From Spirosoma sp. (GTDB taxonomy: Bacteria; Bacteroidota; Bacteroidia; Cytophagales; Spirosomataceae), in the NCBI RefSeq assembly GCF_026391055.1, contig NZ_JAPLET010000014.1, positions 1-64,000 on the forward strand: 64,000 bases of DNA. The letters are read 5' to 3'. The position numbers were made by a program, and so were the translations under genes. Under the pieces are notes generated by a model. That model did not search any database. It worked only from the letters and a program-made list of their open reading frames with translations, and was not told the DNA's origin. Within the stretch, counting starts at the first letter, position 1, and each line of letters begins with the position of its first letter. Positions 7,732-17,117 of this stretch are shown piece by piece.

Positions 7732-7770
7732 TTGTCTCAAGAAAGGCTAGTGGCTGTTGCACAACTCTGC
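7732..7770. repeat. IS left terminal inverted repeat
   Basis: Shares two blocks, 13 and 20 bp, with the right end at 9405-9444. The six-base stretch between the blocks is different and one base shorter than in the right copy. Confidence 0.8.
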
Positions 7771-7835
7771 TTTTTACATCGGCTTTTCATCCTGTATAAG
7801 TTAGTGATCAGACTTTCTGACCTCGTCGCCCCATC

Positions 7836-9359
7836 TCAGTTGAGAAAAAGCCTGGGAAAGCTCAGTAAAGTAGCTCCAGAAGCCAAAGACCACTCTACCT
7901 TTAGGGCTATGGCCTGGCTGACAGTAGACTTGATAGTGAACTTCATATACTTCTTCAGATTGTAGCCTACAGCCGCCATCAGCATCACCTTATGAACTCC
8001 GGTTTTGCCTCGTACATTCACCTTCCGTAAGCCATAGTAATCCACTAAACTGCCTAAGACCGGTTCCACTGTTTGGTGGCGAAGCCGTGCCATACGCTTA
8101 CCCCGCCGACTTTGCTGGCGTTCCAAAGCTCGTCGGTAGAAGGGATCATAGGCCGTCCGAATAATCTGTCGGCATTGACTCTTAGGAACACATGTGGATT
8201 TGAGCGGGCACTGTTGGCAGTCTTTATAATCCGCCCGGTAGACTTTCAGCCAACCCCCGTCCGCGGTCTTGTCAAACGTTTTAAACATTAAATGCTTACC
8301 CTGCGAACAGATAAAGCGATCACTTTCAGGGGCATAGGGAAAGCCTTCGATTTGGGGCTTGTATTGGCCGAAGACGGGTATCCAACCCGTAATGTTCCAT
8401 TGCTCGAGTAAAGCGTAGTTAGCACCATTGGAATATCCAGAATCAGCCAGTATCTCCTCTAAACACAATTCATTATTGGCTAGCCGCTGTTGAAGCTTCA
8501 GCGTAATATCAGGTAGATTCTGGCTATCCCGACCATCGGCAAAATCGGCCTGCACATGACTGATAATCCCTTCGGCGGTATCCACTGCCAGGCTACAATG
8601 GTAGTTGAGTTTGCGGGCTTTACCCGGCTTAATCGAAATACGGGCATCGGGGTCGGCAGGACTGTAATGGGTTTTGTTGCTGAGTAGCTTTGCCTTTTCG
8701 TTGCCCGCTCCTAGCGTTGTTGGTGCATGCTTCAGGTTTTGCTGGCGCTTTTTTAACTGTCTTAGCTGATGATCAGCTGCGGTAATCACCGGCGCAGCTT
8801 GACGGGGGCTGGGGGTAACTATGGAAGTCTTCGGCTGAACTTCAGCCGACTGGACCAACCTGGGACCAGGTAGATTAGGTTGTTTCTCAAGCAGTCGTTC
8901 CATCGACGCATTGGCTTTGACGGGGGCTGAGTCGATGGCTACTCGCCGACCAGCTACCATACTATTGGCTACACAGAGGCTAAATACCTTATCAAATAGT
9001 AACTCAAAAAGTACTTCCGGGTAAAGTTGGCGGGTACGGCTCAGCGTAGAGTGCCAGGGTAATGGCTCATCCAGGTTGTAGCCTAAGAAATACAGCATAT
9101 CCATGCGCATGGAGCAATGCTCGATCAGCTTTCTGTCAGAAGTGATATTCTCTAGATGCCCGATAAGCATGAATTTGAAGAACACCACGGGGTCAATCGA
9201 GGGATTGCCTGTTGAGCCATAACAAGCTTTGGTGTGCTCATATAAGAAAGTAAGGTCAAGCATTTCCTTCAGCCGACGGTAGAAATTGCCTTTCGGAATG
9301 CGGCTGGAAAGTTGAAAATGGGTGACGAGTTTTTCGTGGTCGTCTTTTTTGCCTTGCAT
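7836..9359 (-). CDS. IS1182-family transposase
   Basis: 507-residue DDE transposase. The N-terminal DUF772-like region includes SIDPVVFFKFMLIGHLENI and LPWHSTLSRTRQ. RVAIDSAPVKANASMERL carries the first catalytic Asp, ILADSGYSNGANY the second, and the RQTVEPVLGSLVDYYG region the Glu. A four-Cys segment (CSQGK, CQQCPLKSTC) is also typical. Full length and uninterrupted, so the element may be active. It is the only gene between the inverted repeats. Confidence 0.9.
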   Translation of the reverse strand: MQGKKDDHEKLVTHFQLSSRIPKGNFYRRLKEMLDLTFLYEHTKACYGSTGNPSIDPVVFFKFMLIGHLENITSDRKLIEHCSMRMDMLYFLGYNLDEPLPWHSTLSRTRQLYPEVLFELLFDKVFSLCVANSMVAGRRVAIDSAPVKANASMERLLEKQPNLPGPRLVQSAEVQPKTSIVTPSPRQAAPVITAADHQLRQLKKRQQNLKHAPTTLGAGNEKAKLLSNKTHYSPADPDARISIKPGKARKLNYHCSLAVDTAEGIISHVQADFADGRDSQNLPDITLKLQQRLANNELCLEEILADSGYSNGANYALLEQWNITGWIPVFGQYKPQIEGFPYAPESDRFICSQGKHLMFKTFDKTADGGWLKVYRADYKDCQQCPLKSTCVPKSQCRQIIRTAYDPFYRRALERQQSRRGKRMARLRHQTVEPVLGSLVDYYGLRKVNVRGKTGVHKVMLMAAVGYNLKKYMKFTIKSTVSQAIALKVEWSLASGATLLSFPRLFLN

Positions 9360-9404
9360 GGTTGAAGATACAAAAACTCAACCCATTCGGCCTTCTATGC
9401 ATAG

Positions 9405-9444
9405 GCAGAGTTGTGCAACAGCCACGCTACTTTTCTTGAGACAA
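9405..9444. repeat. IS right terminal inverted repeat
   Basis: Reverse complement of the left end. The bases from 9445 to 9737 hold no gene I can support; the only frame there (minus strand, 76 codons) shows no recognisable features. Confidence 0.8.
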
Positions 9445-9737
9445 CTTTGTACACTGCTGGCTTAAACGACGAATTATTTACTTTTCCGCAGAACTACCCA
9501 CCCCTTTTTCATTTAAGACTGTCAAATGAAGAGCTAACTGCTTCAGTTTTAGGAATATGAGAAAGATCAGGAAATCCTATAACTAAGGTCATCTTATTGA
9601 ATCCTCGCACGTCTGACCTTTGATACAGATCATTGTCTAATCCAGTGATCTTGCTTGGTACGCTAAATGGGTGAAGCCCACGGATACAACGAGCGAGTCG
9701 CTTTGGGCAACTATAACCAACTTTTAACAATACCATC

Positions 9738-10184
9738 ATGAAATTACTAGCACTCGTTTTTCTTTTTGTCTGCCTGGTTACCAGCCCCTTTTATACGTAT
9801 GCGCAAGGTGCCAATTATAAACAACCGATGACGATCAATGCCACTGGGCAGGTGAAAGACGCTACGGGAGCAACGATTGGACTCGTCACCAAAGACAAGA
9901 TGATACAGGATGCGAAAGGTCACAAAATGGCCTTTGTGGACGGGCAGGGCAACTTAGTCGATGCCAAAACGAACAAAAAGATGGGGCATATGGGAAAAGA
10001 TGGGAAAACCTATATGGATGCCAGTGGCGATCTGATGTTCACCATCAAAAATAATCCGGATAAAACCTGTGACATTTTTGATGCTAAGGGCAAAAAAATC
10101 GGGAATGTGCATGAAAGCTACAAAGGAACAGCCTGCGCACTGCACTGCTTTGAGAATCAGCATACCCATATGAATAAGCAGTAA
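9738..10184 (+). CDS. Exported protein with repeated glycine-turn units and His/Cys tail
   Basis: 148 residues. The signal peptide MKLLALVFLFVCLVTSPFYTYAQ is followed by about five short beta-turn units of the type D-A-x-G-x-x-x-G (for example VKDATGATIGLV, DAKGKKIGNV). The C-terminus CALHCFENQHTHMNKQ offers Cys, His and Met ligands suited to copper. It heads the copper island and converges on the CPH-type ATPase. I do not recognise a named family. Periplasmic or outer-membrane copper binding is inference. Confidence 0.6.
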   Translation: MKLLALVFLFVCLVTSPFYTYAQGANYKQPMTINATGQVKDATGATIGLVTKDKMIQDAKGHKMAFVDGQGNLVDAKTNKKMGHMGKDGKTYMDASGDLMFTIKNNPDKTCDIFDAKGKKIGNVHESYKGTACALHCFENQHTHMNKQ

Positions 10185-10206
10185 CGGTATGAACTCTATA
10201 CTTTAC

Positions 10207-10263
10207 AAGGTTAAGGCCCAGTCGCTAAAGCCCTTTATTGCTTTGGTGACCGGGCCTAACTTT
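10207..10263. terminator. Long imperfect hairpin between convergent genes
   Basis: GGTTAAGGCCCAGTCGCTAAAGC pairs imperfectly with GCTTTGGTGACCGGGCCTAACTT around a short loop near 10231-10238. It lies between two convergent copper genes and is a likely bidirectional terminator. Confidence 0.55.
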
Positions 10264-10314
10264 AAGAAAAATAGTTCATTGAACGGGATAAAATTGACCG
10301 TAAAGGCGTAATAG

Positions 10315-12759
10315 CTATTCCTGTTTGGGGTTAAGACTCCGCTTTAGGAGTTGCGCGTTCAGTGCTACAATCACTGTACTTGCACTCATTAATACGGCAC
10401 CCAAGGCCGGACTAAGCACAAAGTTGGGATACAGCACCCCAGCCGCCAGCGGAACGGCAATCACATTGTAACCCGTCGCCCAGAATAAGTTCTGAATCAT
10501 CTTGCGGTAGGTAGCCTTTCCAAAATCAACCAGGTTGGTAATATCGGTGGGTTTGCTGTTGACTAAGATAATGTCGGCAGTCTCAGCGGCAACATCGGTG
10601 CCGGAACCTACGGCGATGCCTACGTTGGCCTGCGCTAAGGCGGGAGCATCATTAACCCCGTCGCCGGTCATGGCTACGAATTGGCCTTTTGCCTGTAAAT
10701 CCTTTACGATCGTTACTTTCTCGTCGGGCAGCACCTCGGCGAATACCCCGTCCAAACCCAGTTCTTTAGCAACGGTATCGGCTACTTTCTGGTTATCACC
10801 AGTGGCCATATACACCTTTATACCCGACTCCTGTAAGCGTCGAACGGCTTCTTTAGAATCATCGCGTATACGGTCAGCTAAGGCTACGTAACCCATAAGT
10901 TGATCGTTTATCAGAACGAAGATTACCGTTTCGGCATCGCTGCCGGTTGCATCCGGGGGCAGTTTGATCTCTTTCTCTTTCAGATAGCCAGGGCTGACAA
11001 CCACAACCGATTTTCCGTTCACGGTAGCCGTAACGCCTTTACCCGTAATGGATTGAAAGTTGCTGATGGATGGCAAATCCAGTTTCCTTTTCTGAGCCTC
11101 ACGAACAATGCCCTGGGCAATCGGGTGTTGTGACTGTTGTTCCAGAGCGGCTGTCATACCTAACAAGGTTGTCTCGTCCATGTCTGCCGACAACACCTTG
11201 ACGCGTGTAACGCCAAACTCGCCTTCGGTCAGCGTACCGGTTTTGTCGAAAACCATGGCGGTAATTTTGCGGGCTTCCTCAAAGGCAGTCCGGTTGCGAA
11301 TAAGTAGTCCCTTTTGGGCTGAAATGGCTGTGGAGATGGCTACTACCAGCGGAATAGCAACGCCCAAGGCGTGGGGGCAGGCTGTCACCATTACCGTAAC
11401 CATCCGCTCGACAGCAAAAGCGACGTCTTTACCCAGCCAGAGCCAGGTTACAAGGGTAATTAGCCCCACCGACAGGGATACAATGGTTAGCCAGCCCGCT
11501 GCGCGATCAGCCAGTGTCTGGGTTTGTGATTTGGCATTCTGAGCCTCCTCAACCAGTTTAACCACTTTGTTGAGGTAGCTGTCTTCCCCCCGATGGGTGA
11601 CCTTAATTTTGAGCGACCCTTCTCCGTTAACCGCCCCGGCGATAACCGTATCGCGCAGCGCTTTCTGTACGGGCACACTTTCACCCGTTAACATACTCTC
11701 ATTGACCGCACTATCCCCCTCAACTACCTCACCATCCGTCGGAATACGTTCTCCGGGTCGAACCAACACTACGTCGCCAATAGCCAGTGACGTGACGTTT
11801 ACGTCGCTGATGGTATCTCCATTCACCTTGTGGGCATCAGAAGGCAACATCTGTACGATCAACTCCAATGAGTGTGAGGCTCCCGCTACTGATTTCATCT
11901 CGAAATAATGGCCCAGCAGCATGATATCAATCAGCGTGGCCAGCTCAAAGAAGAAATCCATACCACTCAACCACCCCACCGATACGACGACGCTATAGAC
12001 ATAGGCGGTGGTGATGGCTACGGCAACGAGCGTCATCATGCCCAACTGCCGATTCCTCAGTTCGCCGATCATACCCGTTAGGAATGGCCAGCCGCCGTAG
12101 CCATAAATGATGGACGCAAGCACCAGCACCACCCCATTCCGAAAGGGGAAGTCAAGGGTGTAGCCCGTCAGGTCGCGAAACATCATTGACAGCAGGACAA
12201 CCGGCACCGACAGGGCGAGACAAATCCAGAACCGGCGTAAAAAATCGGCGATCATGGCTCCATGATCATGCCCCCCGTGTCCCCCCTGCTTACCATGTCC
12301 CATCTTAGAATGATCCATCTGGGCGTGATCCATCGACTCATGTTCCATCCCTATGCCGCCCTGATGTTGCTGGGGACTGTCGGGTCCACTGTGGCCATCG
12401 TGCCCAATATGTTGCAGTGCTTTCTGTTCAGCGGGTGATTCGGCAGCAGACCCTACGCGGTTTGCATCCGGTTCGTGGTCATGGGTGGGATTGGCAGGCA
12501 ACCCGCTTGCCTGATGGTCAGTATGTATAGGGGCTGGCTCATCACGGGCTTCCATCACATGAAACGATCCGACCGTCGAAACCAGTTGCTGTATGTCGGC
12601 AGCGGAAGGATGATGCTCAACCGTGAGCAACGCTTCGGGTGGGTCAACGGTTAGCCGGGCGTCGATGATGCCCGGCTGACCAATCAAACGCTTTTGGATG
12701 GCTTCGGCCTGCTCGGTGGTCGTTAAGCCGTGTATCATATACCGGTGCTGATGCGTCAT
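10315..12759 (-). CDS. copB: Copper/silver-exporting P-type ATPase, CPH type (CopB-like)
   Basis: 814-residue P1B ATPase. Residues 1-65 look like a degenerate HMA domain without CxxC. Residues about 100-170 are His/Met-rich (HESMDHAQMDHSKMGHGK). The membrane core carries TGESVP in the actuator domain, TACPHALG with CPH at about 461-463, DKTGTLTEG with the phosphorylated Asp near 505, and GDGVNDAPAL. CPH rather than CPC marks the P1B-3 group, which exports Cu and Ag across the inner membrane. It is divergent from the AraC-HMA regulator across a 270-bp gap that holds a probable operator. Confidence 0.9.
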   Translation of the reverse strand: MTHQHRYMIHGLTTTEQAEAIQKRLIGQPGIIDARLTVDPPEALLTVEHHPSAADIQQLVSTVGSFHVMEARDEPAPIHTDHQASGLPANPTHDHEPDANRVGSAAESPAEQKALQHIGHDGHSGPDSPQQHQGGIGMEHESMDHAQMDHSKMGHGKQGGHGGHDHGAMIADFLRRFWICLALSVPVVLLSMMFRDLTGYTLDFPFRNGVVLVLASIIYGYGGWPFLTGMIGELRNRQLGMMTLVAVAITTAYVYSVVVSVGWLSGMDFFFELATLIDIMLLGHYFEMKSVAGASHSLELIVQMLPSDAHKVNGDTISDVNVTSLAIGDVVLVRPGERIPTDGEVVEGDSAVNESMLTGESVPVQKALRDTVIAGAVNGEGSLKIKVTHRGEDSYLNKVVKLVEEAQNAKSQTQTLADRAAGWLTIVSLSVGLITLVTWLWLGKDVAFAVERMVTVMVTACPHALGVAIPLVVAISTAISAQKGLLIRNRTAFEEARKITAMVFDKTGTLTEGEFGVTRVKVLSADMDETTLLGMTAALEQQSQHPIAQGIVREAQKRKLDLPSISNFQSITGKGVTATVNGKSVVVVSPGYLKEKEIKLPPDATGSDAETVIFVLINDQLMGYVALADRIRDDSKEAVRRLQESGIKVYMATGDNQKVADTVAKELGLDGVFAEVLPDEKVTIVKDLQAKGQFVAMTGDGVNDAPALAQANVGIAVGSGTDVAAETADIILVNSKPTDITNLVDFGKATYRKMIQNLFWATGYNVIAVPLAAGVLYPNFVLSPALGAVLMSASTVIVALNAQLLKRSLNPKQE

Positions 12760-12860
12760 ATTCCTGGATCCGTTAGCATTCGTTGTGTATTCTGAAAGCG
12801 CAAAACACGCTAGCTCATCAACTTAACTCGCTGGACGTTAAAAAAGGCCATACTACAAAA

Positions 12861-12893
12861 ATTCTGCAAGGCAAGGCCCGAATTTTGCAAGCC
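12861..12893 (+). promoter_or_regulatory. Direct-repeat operator in the copB/araC intergenic region
   Basis: ATTCTGCAAGGC (12861-12872) and ATTTTGCAAGCC (12882-12893) are direct repeats spaced exactly 21 bp start to start, two helical turns. That is the usual arrangement for the two half-sites bound by an AraC-type regulator. The neighbouring AraC-HMA gene is the obvious candidate ligand. Confidence 0.55.
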
Positions 12894-13031
12894 TCTGCAT
12901 CACTCATACCCATAGCTTTGTTTGTTATCGTATTGAGTACACTGCAATTACTTCCACCAGTGCGTGACGGGGTAAGTAGTCAGGTCGGCATTCAACCGGC
13001 CGGCGACCCCGTGAGATATTGCCCAATAGAA

Positions 13032-13718
13032 ATGGAGCCAACAATAATGAAAGCGATTCAGCCGGACGATCAGAACGCCGGTAACGCGGAACACCAGGCA
13101 GGTTTGCTACGAATTCGGGGCATGGTGTGCGCCCGGTGCATCGACGTCGTTCAACGTGAACTAACTCAGGCTGGTTTCGATGTCCTTACAGTTCAGTTAG
13201 GAAAGGTCACACTTCGAGACGCTTTAACGTCGAATGACATTGAGCGCATCCAGACTGTTTTATCGAAGCAGGGATTTAGTCTTCTGGAGGATCAACAGAA
13301 AATGACCGTTCACCAGCGAGCCAAAACCTTTGTTGATTCTTATTTCGCACAGGCGACTGACCTTAGCGAAAGCAACATCGGATCCGCACCGGCGGGGGTG
13401 CGGCCTTCCGACCGGCAGAACCGCCGACTATCAACCCAGATTCAGGACGCGCTAGGTCTAGATTATGACACCATCAGCAGTCAGTTTACAAAAACAGAGG
13501 GCATCACGCTGGAACGGTATATTATCCTCCGGCGAATCGACAAGGTGAAAGAATGGCTGGTGTACTCAGATGAGACCCTCACTGAGATTGCTCACCGCAC
13601 GGGTTACAGCAGTGTGCAACACCTGTCCAACCGGTTTCGGCAGCAGACCGGCTTGACTCCTTCCTATTTCCGTCAGGTACGTCAACAGAAGCAAGTATTG
13701 CAGCAGGGGACTCTGTAA
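13032..13718 (+). CDS. AraC-family regulator with N-terminal heavy-metal (HMA) domain
   Basis: 228 residues from the ATG at 13032 (a second ATG is at 13047). Residues about 15-85 form an HMA-like domain with GMVCARCIDVVQREL, a CxxC metal site. The C-terminal 100 residues are an AraC double helix-turn-helix (LERYIILRRIDKVKEWL, DETLTEIAHRTGYSS, HLSNRFRQQTGLTPSYFR). Such fusions would sense Cu(I) directly and switch copper efflux genes. The frame stays open upstream to 12783, but that would run through the direct-repeat operator, so the shorter start is preferred. Likely targets are copB and copA. Confidence 0.8.
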   Translation: MEPTIMKAIQPDDQNAGNAEHQAGLLRIRGMVCARCIDVVQRELTQAGFDVLTVQLGKVTLRDALTSNDIERIQTVLSKQGFSLLEDQQKMTVHQRAKTFVDSYFAQATDLSESNIGSAPAGVRPSDRQNRRLSTQIQDALGLDYDTISSQFTKTEGITLERYIILRRIDKVKEWLVYSDETLTEIAHRTGYSSVQHLSNRFRQQTGLTPSYFRQVRQQKQVLQQGTL

Positions 13719-13846
13719 GCAGCAACCAACAGGCCGGTGGTGGTTCATCTTTGGGCATCCCCTAAAATCTCACAAGCGGCCGGGGTAATTGTATAACGAA
13801 ATGGGTGGTAGGCGGGGCGACCTTTGCCCTATAAATTGACGAAACC

Positions 13847-16138
13847 ATGATGACCCAACCCATTACTGCTCCTGCAAAATCCGCAACTACGGGTGAGCTA
13901 ACCCGCCAAACGTTTCCAGTACTGGAGATGACCTGCGCAGCTTGTGCCGTCAGTGTCGAGTCCATGCTTAGCCATACACCCGGCATTGCGAAAGCGGCCG
14001 TCAACTACGCCAACCAGTCGGCTTCGGTCGAGTATGATGCTAAACTGATTACCCCGTCCGGGATGCAGCAGGTACTGCAATCCATTGGCTACGACTTAGT
14101 GGTCGACGTTGACGATCCTCAGCAGGTACAACAGGAAGCGCAACAGCGACAGTACGAATCATTGAGAAAACGAACCTTGTGGGCCGGAATTCTATCCGTT
14201 CCGGTGGTTGTGCTGGGTATGTTCTTTATGGACCTCCCGTACGTCAACTGGATTATGATGGCTCTGTCGGCTCCGGTCGTGTTCTGGCTGGGTCGGCCCT
14301 ACTTTGTGAATGCTTGGAAGCAGGCCCGGTATGGCAAAACAAACATGGATACGCTGGTGGCGCTGTCAACAGGCATCGCCTTTCTGTTTAGTGCCTTCAA
14401 CACACTAAATCCTCAGTTCTGGCATAGCCGGGGTTTGCACCCGCACGTTTATTTTGAAGCCGCTGCGGTAGTGATCGCATTCATCTCGCTGGGCAAGCTG
14501 CTCGAAGAACGGGCCAAATCAAATACCTCGTCGGCTATCAAGAAGCTGATGGGTTTGCAACCAAAGACCGTACGAATTGTCGAGGACGGAGCCGGGCCGC
14601 ATTCGGTCGAACGCGACATCCCCATCGCACAAGTGCGCGTCGGTCAGCTCATCGTCGTGCGACCGGGTGAGCGGATTCCAGTTGATGGGGTTGTTGAATC
14701 CGGGGAATCGTATGTAGATGAAAGTATGATTTCGGGCGAAGCGGTTCCAGTAGTCAAACGAACCGGAGAAACCGTCTTTGCTGGGACTATCAATCAAAAA
14801 GGGTCGTTCCGCTTCAGGGCCCAAAAGGTGGGTGGTGAAACTGTGCTGGCGCAAATTATCCGCATGGTGCAGGAAGCACAGGGCAGCAAAGCCCCAGTGC
14901 AGAAATTAGTCGATAAGATTGCCGGTATCTTCGTACCCGTAGTGATCGGCATCGCTCTACTAACGTTCGGAGCCTGGATGTTCTTCGGTGGTGAAAACGC
15001 CCGCGACGGCGGACCGTTCACCCACGCGCTGTTAACCTCTGTGACCGTGCTGGTCATTGCGTGTCCCTGTGCGCTGGGGCTGGCTACTCCTACAGCCATC
15101 ATGGTCGGCGTCGGTAAAGGAGCCGATAACAACATCCTCATCAAAGACGCGGAAAGCCTGGAACTCGGCTACAAAGTCAATGCCGTTGTGCTGGACAAAA
15201 CCGGCACCATTACCGAAGGTAAACCCACCGTAACGGATCTGGCTTGGCAAGTAAGCGACGATGAGGTGGCCCATGTAATGCCGGTCCTCTATGCCCTGGA
15301 AGCCCAATCTGAACACCCGCTGGCCGATGCCGTCGTTGAGCAGTTGCGTAGCAGAAAGGTAACCGGAACAACCCTGGACGAATTCGAGAGTTTGACTGGT
15401 AGGGGGGTTGTAGGCCGGGTTGGAGCCATAACCTACCTGGTTGGCAACGCCCGATTGCTGGCAGAACGGGCGGTTACGGTTAGCCCCGCCATTAAACAGG
15501 TAGCCGAAAGCTGGCAGGAAGCGGCCAAGACGGTGGTATATTTCGCTGACCAAAAACGCATTCTGGCCGTGATAGCCATTGCCGATCCGGTTAAACAAAC
15601 CGCCTGCGAAGCGATTCATACCCTCAAAGAGCAAGGCATTGCTGTTTACATGATGACCGGCGACAATGCCCAGACGGCCGCGGCGGTTGCCAAAGCGGTT
15701 GGGCTAAAGGACTTTCGAGCTGAGGCCCTACCCGCCGATAAAGCGGAATTCGTCAAACAGCTACAGGCACAGGGCAAAGTCGTTGCCATGATCGGCGATG
15801 GTATCAACGATTCACAGGCACTGGCGCAGGCTGATGTCAGCATCGCGATGGGACGCGGCTCCGATATCGCGATGGATGTAGCAAAAATGACACTTATCAC
15901 CTCCGACCTGAATAGTGTACCCAAGGCTTTGCAACTATCCCGTAAAACCGTGCAGACCATCCGGCAAAATTTATTCTGGGCCTTCATCTATAACCTGATT
16001 GGGATTCCCATTGCAGCCGGGTTGTTATACCCCGTGAACGGCTTTTTGTTGAACCCGATGATTGCTGGGGCTGCGATGGCGCTTAGCTCCGTGTCAGTGG
16101 TTACGAATAGCCTGCGGCTACGGGCGACTAAGTTGTGA
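13847..16138 (+). CDS. copA: Cu(I)-exporting P-type ATPase, CPC type (CopA)
   Basis: 763-residue P1B-1 ATPase. One N-terminal HMA domain with MTCAACAV (C30, C33); eight expected membrane helices; ISGEAVP in the actuator; the transport motif [13 protein letters not shown] (CPC at 406-408); [11 protein letters not shown] with the phosphorylated Asp at 450; [10 protein letters not shown] in the hinge. It exports Cu(I) from the cytoplasm. The GDGINDSQ form (Ser for the more usual Ala) is common in this family. The start has two adjacent ATG codons. A small HMA chaperone follows 51 bp downstream. Confidence 0.93.
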   Translation: MMTQPITAPAKSATTGELTRQTFPVLEMTCAACAVSVESMLSHTPGIAKAAVNYANQSASVEYDAKLITPSGMQQVLQSIGYDLVVDVDDPQQVQQEAQQRQYESLRKRTLWAGILSVPVVVLGMFFMDLPYVNWIMMALSAPVVFWLGRPYFVNAWKQARYGKTNMDTLVALSTGIAFLFSAFNTLNPQFWHSRGLHPHVYFEAAAVVIAFISLGKLLEERAKSNTSSAIKKLMGLQPKTVRIVEDGAGPHSVERDIPIAQVRVGQLIVVRPGERIPVDGVVESGESYVDESMISGEAVPVVKRTGETVFAGTINQKGSFRFRAQKVGGETVLAQIIRMVQEAQGSKAPVQKLVDKIAGIFVPVVIGIALLTFGAWMFFGGENARDGGPFTHALLTSVTVLVIACPCALGLATPTAIMVGVGKGADNNILIKDAESLELGYKVNAVVLDKTGTITEGKPTVTDLAWQVSDDEVAHVMPVLYALEAQSEHPLADAVVEQLRSRKVTGTTLDEFESLTGRGVVGRVGAITYLVGNARLLAERAVTVSPAIKQVAESWQEAAKTVVYFADQKRILAVIAIADPVKQTACEAIHTLKEQGIAVYMMTGDNAQTAAAVAKAVGLKDFRAEALPADKAEFVKQLQAQGKVVAMIGDGINDSQALAQADVSIAMGRGSDIAMDVAKMTLITSDLNSVPKALQLSRKTVQTIRQNLFWAFIYNLIGIPIAAGLLYPVNGFLLNPMIAGAAMALSSVSVVTNSLRLRATKL

Positions 16139-16189
16139 TGAATGAAGGGAACAGTTTAACAAGACATAAACCAAGTAATAACAACGAAC

Positions 16190-16411
16190 ATGGAAACGCT
16201 GAATTTCAAGACAAACATTAAGTGTAGTGGTTGCGTGGCAACCGTAACGCCTTTTCTCAATGACATCGAACAACTCGATGGCTGGAATGTAGACACCGCC
16301 AGTCCGGATAAGATTCTAACCGTGCAGACAACGGACAACCGCATTGGTGAGGAGGTCCGAAAAGCGGTTGAACGGGCAGGCTATAAAGCAGACCCAATAC
16401 CACGGCCCTGA
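16190..16411 (+). CDS. CopZ-like HMA-domain copper chaperone
   Basis: 73 residues, one HMA domain. The metal site is KCSGCVATV near the N-terminus and the fold ends AVERAGYKAD. It probably carries Cu(I) to the CopA N-terminal domain or to the AraC-HMA sensor. It lies directly downstream of copA and is followed by a strong terminator. Confidence 0.82.
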   Translation: METLNFKTNIKCSGCVATVTPFLNDIEQLDGWNVDTASPDKILTVQTTDNRIGEEVRKAVERAGYKADPIPRP

Positions 16412-16446
16412 TTTCTAAAATTTTGTAACGGTATGGTCTTAATCTT

Positions 16447-16488
16447 ATAAGCTGGTCCACTATCCGGTGGGGCAGCTTATTTGTTTTA
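16447..16488 (+). terminator. Intrinsic terminator after the HMA chaperone
   Basis: ATAAGCTG (16447-16454) pairs with CAGCTTAT (16473-16480), with an inner CCAC/GGTGG pairing, followed by TTGTTTT. Confidence 0.8.
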
Positions 16489-16510
16489 CTGATACTCAAC
16501 AAATCTATTT

Positions 16511-17023
16511 ATGGAAACACATAATCAACAGACCGACCAGGTTCGGTCAATGCAGCAGGGCCACACGATGGCTGGGCAAAACCACTACGGCAAATTAGCC
16601 ATCATGGGAGTCTTGTCCTTTTTCTCCATGTACATCCTCATGTACTCGATGGTGGACCGTTTTGAAAATGTAATTCCGAACGTCAATCAGTTGTACATGG
16701 CTGGCCTGATGACAATGCCAATGCTTATTATCGAAGTACTATTGATGTCGTCCATGTATACAAATAAACAGCGGAATGTTCTAATCGTCGCGATTAGTAC
16801 CCTAGCATTGGTCGGCTTTTTTTTTCTCATTCGTGTTCAAACGGCGGTTGGCGATAAGCAGTTTGCCAAGTCGATGATTCCGCACCATGCCGCAGCCATT
16901 CTGATGGCTAGGGCGGCCAAACTCAGCGATCCCGAACTGCAAAAGTTACAGCAGGATATCATTTCAGCACAGGAAAAAGAAATCAGGCAAATGAAGAACA
17001 AAATCGCTGAACTGGATAAGTAA
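16511..17023 (+). CDS. DUF305-family membrane protein
   Basis: 170 residues. Three hydrophobic segments lie between residues 28 and 105, including an MYILMYSMVDRF segment; they are followed by a C-terminal DUF305-like half with MIPHHAAAILMARAA and an E-x-x-x-M-rich helix (EKEIRQMKNKI). DUF305 proteins are Met/His-rich and recur in copper islands; a metal-binding role is likely but not defined. A terminator is on either side, so it is a single-gene unit. Confidence 0.75.
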   Translation: METHNQQTDQVRSMQQGHTMAGQNHYGKLAIMGVLSFFSMYILMYSMVDRFENVIPNVNQLYMAGLMTMPMLIIEVLLMSSMYTNKQRNVLIVAISTLALVGFFFLIRVQTAVGDKQFAKSMIPHHAAAILMARAAKLSDPELQKLQQDIISAQEKEIRQMKNKIAELDK

Positions 17024-17059
17024 AGAGGATTGAGAGAACAGGCCTGTTAATTATAAACG

Positions 17060-17085
17060 GCTCTGCTATAAGGTAGAGCTTTTTG
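17060..17085 (+). terminator. Intrinsic terminator
   Basis: GCTCT (17060-17064) and AGAGC (17075-17079) form a short stem, followed by TTTTTG. Confidence 0.65.
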
Positions 17086-17117
17086 TTTTATTAAGTTATA
17101 ATTCGAAAGCACTGATT

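Larger units (their letters stand above)
7732..9444 (-). mobile_element. Complete IS1182-type insertion sequence
   Basis: 1.7-kb element with one transposase gene and terminal inverted repeats. The left end (7732-7770) and the right end (9405-9444, reverse complement) share TTGTCTCAAGAAA and TGGCTGTTGCACAACTCTGC with a one-base length difference between them. I could not see a clear target-site duplication in the bases flanking TTGTCTC and GAGACAA. It separates the mercury/cation block from the copper island. Confidence 0.85.

Noticed and set aside
7725..9450. Target-site duplication of the insertion sequence
   Set aside because: The bases outside TTGTCTC and GAGACAA do not match each other in direct orientation, so no duplication is claimed.
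9509..9739. Minus-strand frame of 76 codons after the IS
   Set aside because: No recognisable features and it overlaps the start region of the next gene; treated as non-coding.
12783..13031. Extended N-terminus for the AraC-HMA regulator
   Set aside because: It would place a hydrophobic segment before the regulator and run through the 21-bp direct-repeat operator; the ATG at 13032 gives a normal protein.
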